Below are positions 60,906 through 64,000 of a stretch of DNA of 64,000 bases, in pieces (within the stretch, counting starts at the first letter, position 1; each line of letters starts with the position of its first letter). This DNA is from Choricystis sp. odSpoLacu1. Taxonomy: Eukaryota > Chlorophyta > Trebouxiophyceae. The notes beneath the pieces were generated by a model. It made no database searches, was not told where the DNA came from, and worked only from the letters and a program-made list of their open reading frames with translations. The stretch covers positions 682,001-746,000 of the forward strand of contig OY253653.1 in assembly GCA_958009055.1 (NCBI GenBank), given 5' to 3'. The position numbers were made by a program, and so were the translations under genes.

Positions 60906-63900
60906 TCACTCCGCCTTCAAGCGCCCATCAGCAATGGCCACCTGCGTCCCATTCTCACTCCCACTCGCGCCCTGCTCACTCTGCGCCTGCGGCAGCAGGC
61001 GCGGCCGGCGCGCGGGCAGCGCGGCGCGCAGGCCCCGCTCCCACACCACGCACAGCACAAAGTCGGCGCTCAGGGCCAGCATGATTTGGGGGGCGAGGGG
61101 CCACGGGATGCGGACCTGTGGTGGAAGGGGAAAGGGGTGGTGTGTTGGCGATGGAGCAAAGGAGAAAACACAGATAGACGCCACCACCACCAACACGACC
61201 ACTCACCAACGACAGCACCCGGTTGGCAAACGGTACCACCCCCAACACCAGCGCCCCCACGCCCGCCGACCCATATTGCAGCGTTTTGGCCAGGGGCTTG
61301 GCTTCAGACAGGGGTGTACAAAACGGCGCCCCCACATAGTTGGCCGCAAACGTGGCCAGCATCAACTGCACGTTGACCAGGTAGGCCACCGTGTTGACCA
61401 GGTTGGGCGCAAACTCGGCGTCCGGGGCGCGCGCGTCGGGGCCGGCGGCTTCGCCCATGATGAAATCGGCGCGGGAGTGCGCCCACGCGAGCACGCCGAC
61501 GTGCGCCGCCGCCTGCCCCGCCAGCGACAGCATGGCGTACGGCGTGAAGACGGAGGGGTGGGGCCGGTCGGGGGCCAGGGTGGGCAGCGGCTTGGCTTGC
61601 GAGATCATGAAGAAGAGGGCGGCAGAGAGCGCGCCTTGGGCCGTGGCTTGACCGTCCGACAGTTTGACACCAGCCAGGTACATGACTGACAGCGCGTACG
61701 CGGAGGACAGGGACAGGAGGCCCAGGATCTTGAACATCTGGACGGTGGTAACGAGGGCGGCGCGGCCCTGTGTGGGTAGTGGGGTGGTGGAGAGGTGTGT
61801 GTGAGAGCGCGAGTGTGTGCCCGACCAAAAAACTCGACCCCTCCTCTCTCTCTCACTCTCACCTGCCGAATCACGTCCACGCACGCGGCCGCCCCCCCCG
61901 TCTTGGCGGTGAATGGTGCCGCCGCAGACGCATCCCCCGGGCGCACGAGGGGGGGGCCGTCGCCCCCCGCCGCGTCGCCCCCCTCGCCGCCCGTGGCCGC
62001 CGCGTCGATCCTGTCCAGCCACGCCGCCATCCTCTCCGCCCGCGCGTCCACGGGGCGCCCCGCGGCGCGCAGGTCGGCCATCATCTTGGCGCCCGCGAGC
62101 TGGGGGGGTGGAGGCGGGGGGGTGGCCCGACCGCGGCCGCGGCCCGCGGCGGTGGCGCGGCCGGCGCCACGCGCAGCGCCGCCACGCCCGGCGCCGCGGC
62201 CACCGCCACCGCCACCGCCGCCACCGCCACCGCCAGTCGGCCGGGGCGGCAGCAGAGCCACCCCCACGTGGGCCGCCTTCAACGCGCCCACATCGTTGGT
62301 GCCATCGCCACACATCAGGGTCACCGCGCCCGCGCCCCTCAACCGTGCCAGCACCGCCTCCTTCTGGTCGGGCGACGTGCGCGCCCACACGCTGACCAGG
62401 GGGACGAGGACCGCGTCGGCCCCGGTGGCGGTGGCGTGGGCGAGGCCATCCCCCGTGACGCAGAGGGCGTGACCGGCCGCGACGAGCGAGGCCGGGTCTC
62501 CGTCGCCACCACCAGGCGCCACCCACGGCCGCGTGCGGCTGCCACCGTCACCGCTGCCAGCGGGCACGGCGGGCGTCCACTCAAAGAAGGCGTCCGGCTC
62601 CGCGTCCCGGGCGCCGGGGACGGGGGGCGGCGCCCGAGCCGCGCGCGCGAGCACAAGGGTCGGCCTGTCGACCATCCGCAGCACGCGCGCCACATGGCAC
62701 GCCGTCAGGGGCGCATCCCCCGTGATCATGATGGCGTCGTGACCGGCAGCGCGCAGCTCGGCCAGGGCGGGCCTGGACTCGGGGCGCAGGGGGCAGCCGA
62801 GGACGGCAAACCCGGCAAAGGACAGATCGTTTTCCGCCTCGCTGCGCGGCGTGGCGCGCGCGGCCGCGGTCGCCGTCCCCGCCGGCAGGTCGCGCGTGGC
62901 CAGGGCCAGGACGCGCCCCCCGCGCGCCGCGTAGGTGGCGGCTGCGGCATCGTAGCCGGCGGGGATGGAGGAGAGGAGGGGGCGCAGCGCTTCGGGGGCG
63001 CCCTTGGCGACGACGACGACGCGGGGGGGGGTGGCCACCGCCGTCATCCACCGCCACCACGGCCGACATGCGGCGCAGGGCCGCCGAAAAATGGTGGCGG
63101 CGCAGCACGGTCGCGGTGGCGCGGTGGGAGGAGGAGGGCGCGCGCGGCGCGGTGACGCGGCCGCCGCCGTCGGCGAGGCTCCACCCCACCGCCGCAAAGG
63201 CGGCCTTCTCCAGCGGGTCCCCCGCCAATTCACCGCCACCAGCCGGGGCCAGGGAGTGACAGGCCGCCAGGACGAGGGCAGCGGACGGTGGGGCGGAGGA
63301 CGGTGGGACGAGCGGCGCGTCGATGGCGACGCGTCGGCCATCGTCCACCGGGGGCGCCACCCCCTCCAACACCATCTCATCACTGGTCAGCGTGCCCGTC
63401 TTGTCGAAGCAGGCGGTCGTCACGGCACCCGCCAGCGGGATGCGGAAGGGTTCGGTGCAGAAGATGGCCTTCTTGGCGAGCGCGAGGAGGGAAGCATTCA
63501 CAGCGATCGTGAGTTCCATCGGCAGCTCGGGCGGCACCACCGACGTCACGATCATGACGCAGTTGAGGTAGAGCTTGAACCTGTCCCGTGTCGGGTCGGC
63601 GAGGCCAACCTGCAGGACGTGGGCGGCGGCCGCAACCGCAAAGATGAGGAGGAGGCAGATGAACGCGCCCGCCTCCCACGACGCGGCCGTGACGCGCCCC
63701 CCAGACGCCAGGATGGTGCGCATCAGGCGACCCTGGGCCGACTCGAAACCTGTGCGCAGGACGACGGCCAGCACGCCGCCGTCGGGGGTGCGCACATGGG
63801 CGCCGGGGTCGGGGGCGGCTTGGAGGACGGACGTCCCGCCAAATAAAACGTGCGCCCTGTGGCGCACGGCATCCAGCCGCGTGTCCAGGTCCACATTCAC

Positions 63901-64000
63901 AACGTCTCCAGCCGCTGCTGCAGCCGCTGCAGCCGCTGCATCCGCGCCGTCGGCGGCCGCGGTGGCGGCTGCGGCAGCGCCGGATTCATAGAGGGGGGCC
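60906..64000 (-). CDS. P5A-type ATPase (SPF1/ATP13A1-like), 5' end cut by window
   Basis: C-terminal two-thirds of a P5A ATPase, an ER membrane-protein dislocase. Exons: complement(61863..>64000), (61207..61767), (60906..61115), introns 95 and 91 nt, phase 0. The actuator domain's TGES loop lies beyond base 64000. Visible: VLFGGTSVLQAAPD, VVLRTGFESAQGRLMRTI, the P5A membrane signature VVPPELPMELTIAVN, KKAIFCTEPFRIPLAG, catalytic CFDKTGTLTSDEM, DPLEKAAFAAVGW, KGAPEALRPLL, IMITGDAPLTACHVAR, ARTSPDQKEAV, CGDGTNDVGALKAAHVGVAL. A Gly/Arg-rich insert (about 62110-62240) follows. Five or six C-terminal spans come last. The frame breaks at a 9-C run (63023-63031); eight C restore it. Confidence 0.92.

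Overview
This window is nuclear DNA from a very GC-rich, gene-dense photosynthetic eukaryote of the green lineage, most likely a small unicellular green alga. I cannot name the species. The plant-type evidence is a Myb-H1 telomere-binding protein, eIFiso4G with an eIF4E-binding motif, and a set of plastid proteins: CAS, FLAP1/DUF1517, fibrillin, BCCP, an ISE2-type helicase, Mini-RNase III and an OPR/RAP protein. Genes carry short GT-AG introns (about 80-330 nt). I model 39 protein genes, roughly one per 1.6 kb. I see no tRNA, rRNA, transposon, viral gene or CRISPR array.

Layout, left to right. 1-8.3 kb: PWP1 (3' end cut by the window), PEN-2, a small membrane protein, glycerol-3-phosphate dehydrogenase, a nucleotide-sugar transporter and homogentisate dioxygenase. 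8.5-16 kb: EAPP-like zinc protein, an unknown protein, an EEP-family hydrolase, CAS, a thioredoxin-UBX fusion and FLAP1. 16-25 kb: COA5, ISE2-type helicase, ASCC2 and a bromodomain protein. 25-32 kb: an unknown protein, ALG13, CSL4, MGST3, Mini-RNase III and a membrane protein with a degenerate nucleotide-cyclase domain. 32-46 kb: glutathione peroxidase, NUP188, a small plastid membrane protein, a catalytically altered IMP2-like protein, an MRG protein and an OPR-RAP-SAP protein. 46-55 kb: BCCP, fibrillin, DUS1, DDRGK1, gamma-CA-like protein, prolyl 4-hydroxylase and WEE1. 55-64 kb: eIFiso4G, MIC10, a TRB-type Myb-H1 protein and a P5A ATPase (5' end cut by the window).

The genes are mostly housekeeping and form no single pathway. 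The loose themes are plastid biogenesis and fatty-acid synthesis (BCCP, fibrillin, CAS, FLAP1, ISE2, RAP protein, Mini-III), ER proteostasis and N-glycosylation (ALG13, DDRGK1, P5A ATPase, PEN-2, nucleotide-sugar transporter), mitochondrial assembly (COA5, MIC10, IMP2-like, gamma-CA) and RNA metabolism (CSL4, DUS1, PWP1, ASCC2).

The most interesting points are two same-strand gene pairs separated by only 7 and 25 nt (COA5-ISE2 and CSL4-ALG13). Both have start-codon contexts that fit dicistronic mRNAs and share a 9-base motif before the second start. Others are a thioredoxin-UBX fusion, an IMP2-like protease lacking both catalytic residues, a membrane-anchored cyclase-like domain with lost catalytic residues, and six coding frame breaks that each fit one extra repeat unit. 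Exon joins were placed by hand from GT/AG, reading phase and family alignment. No transcript evidence was available.
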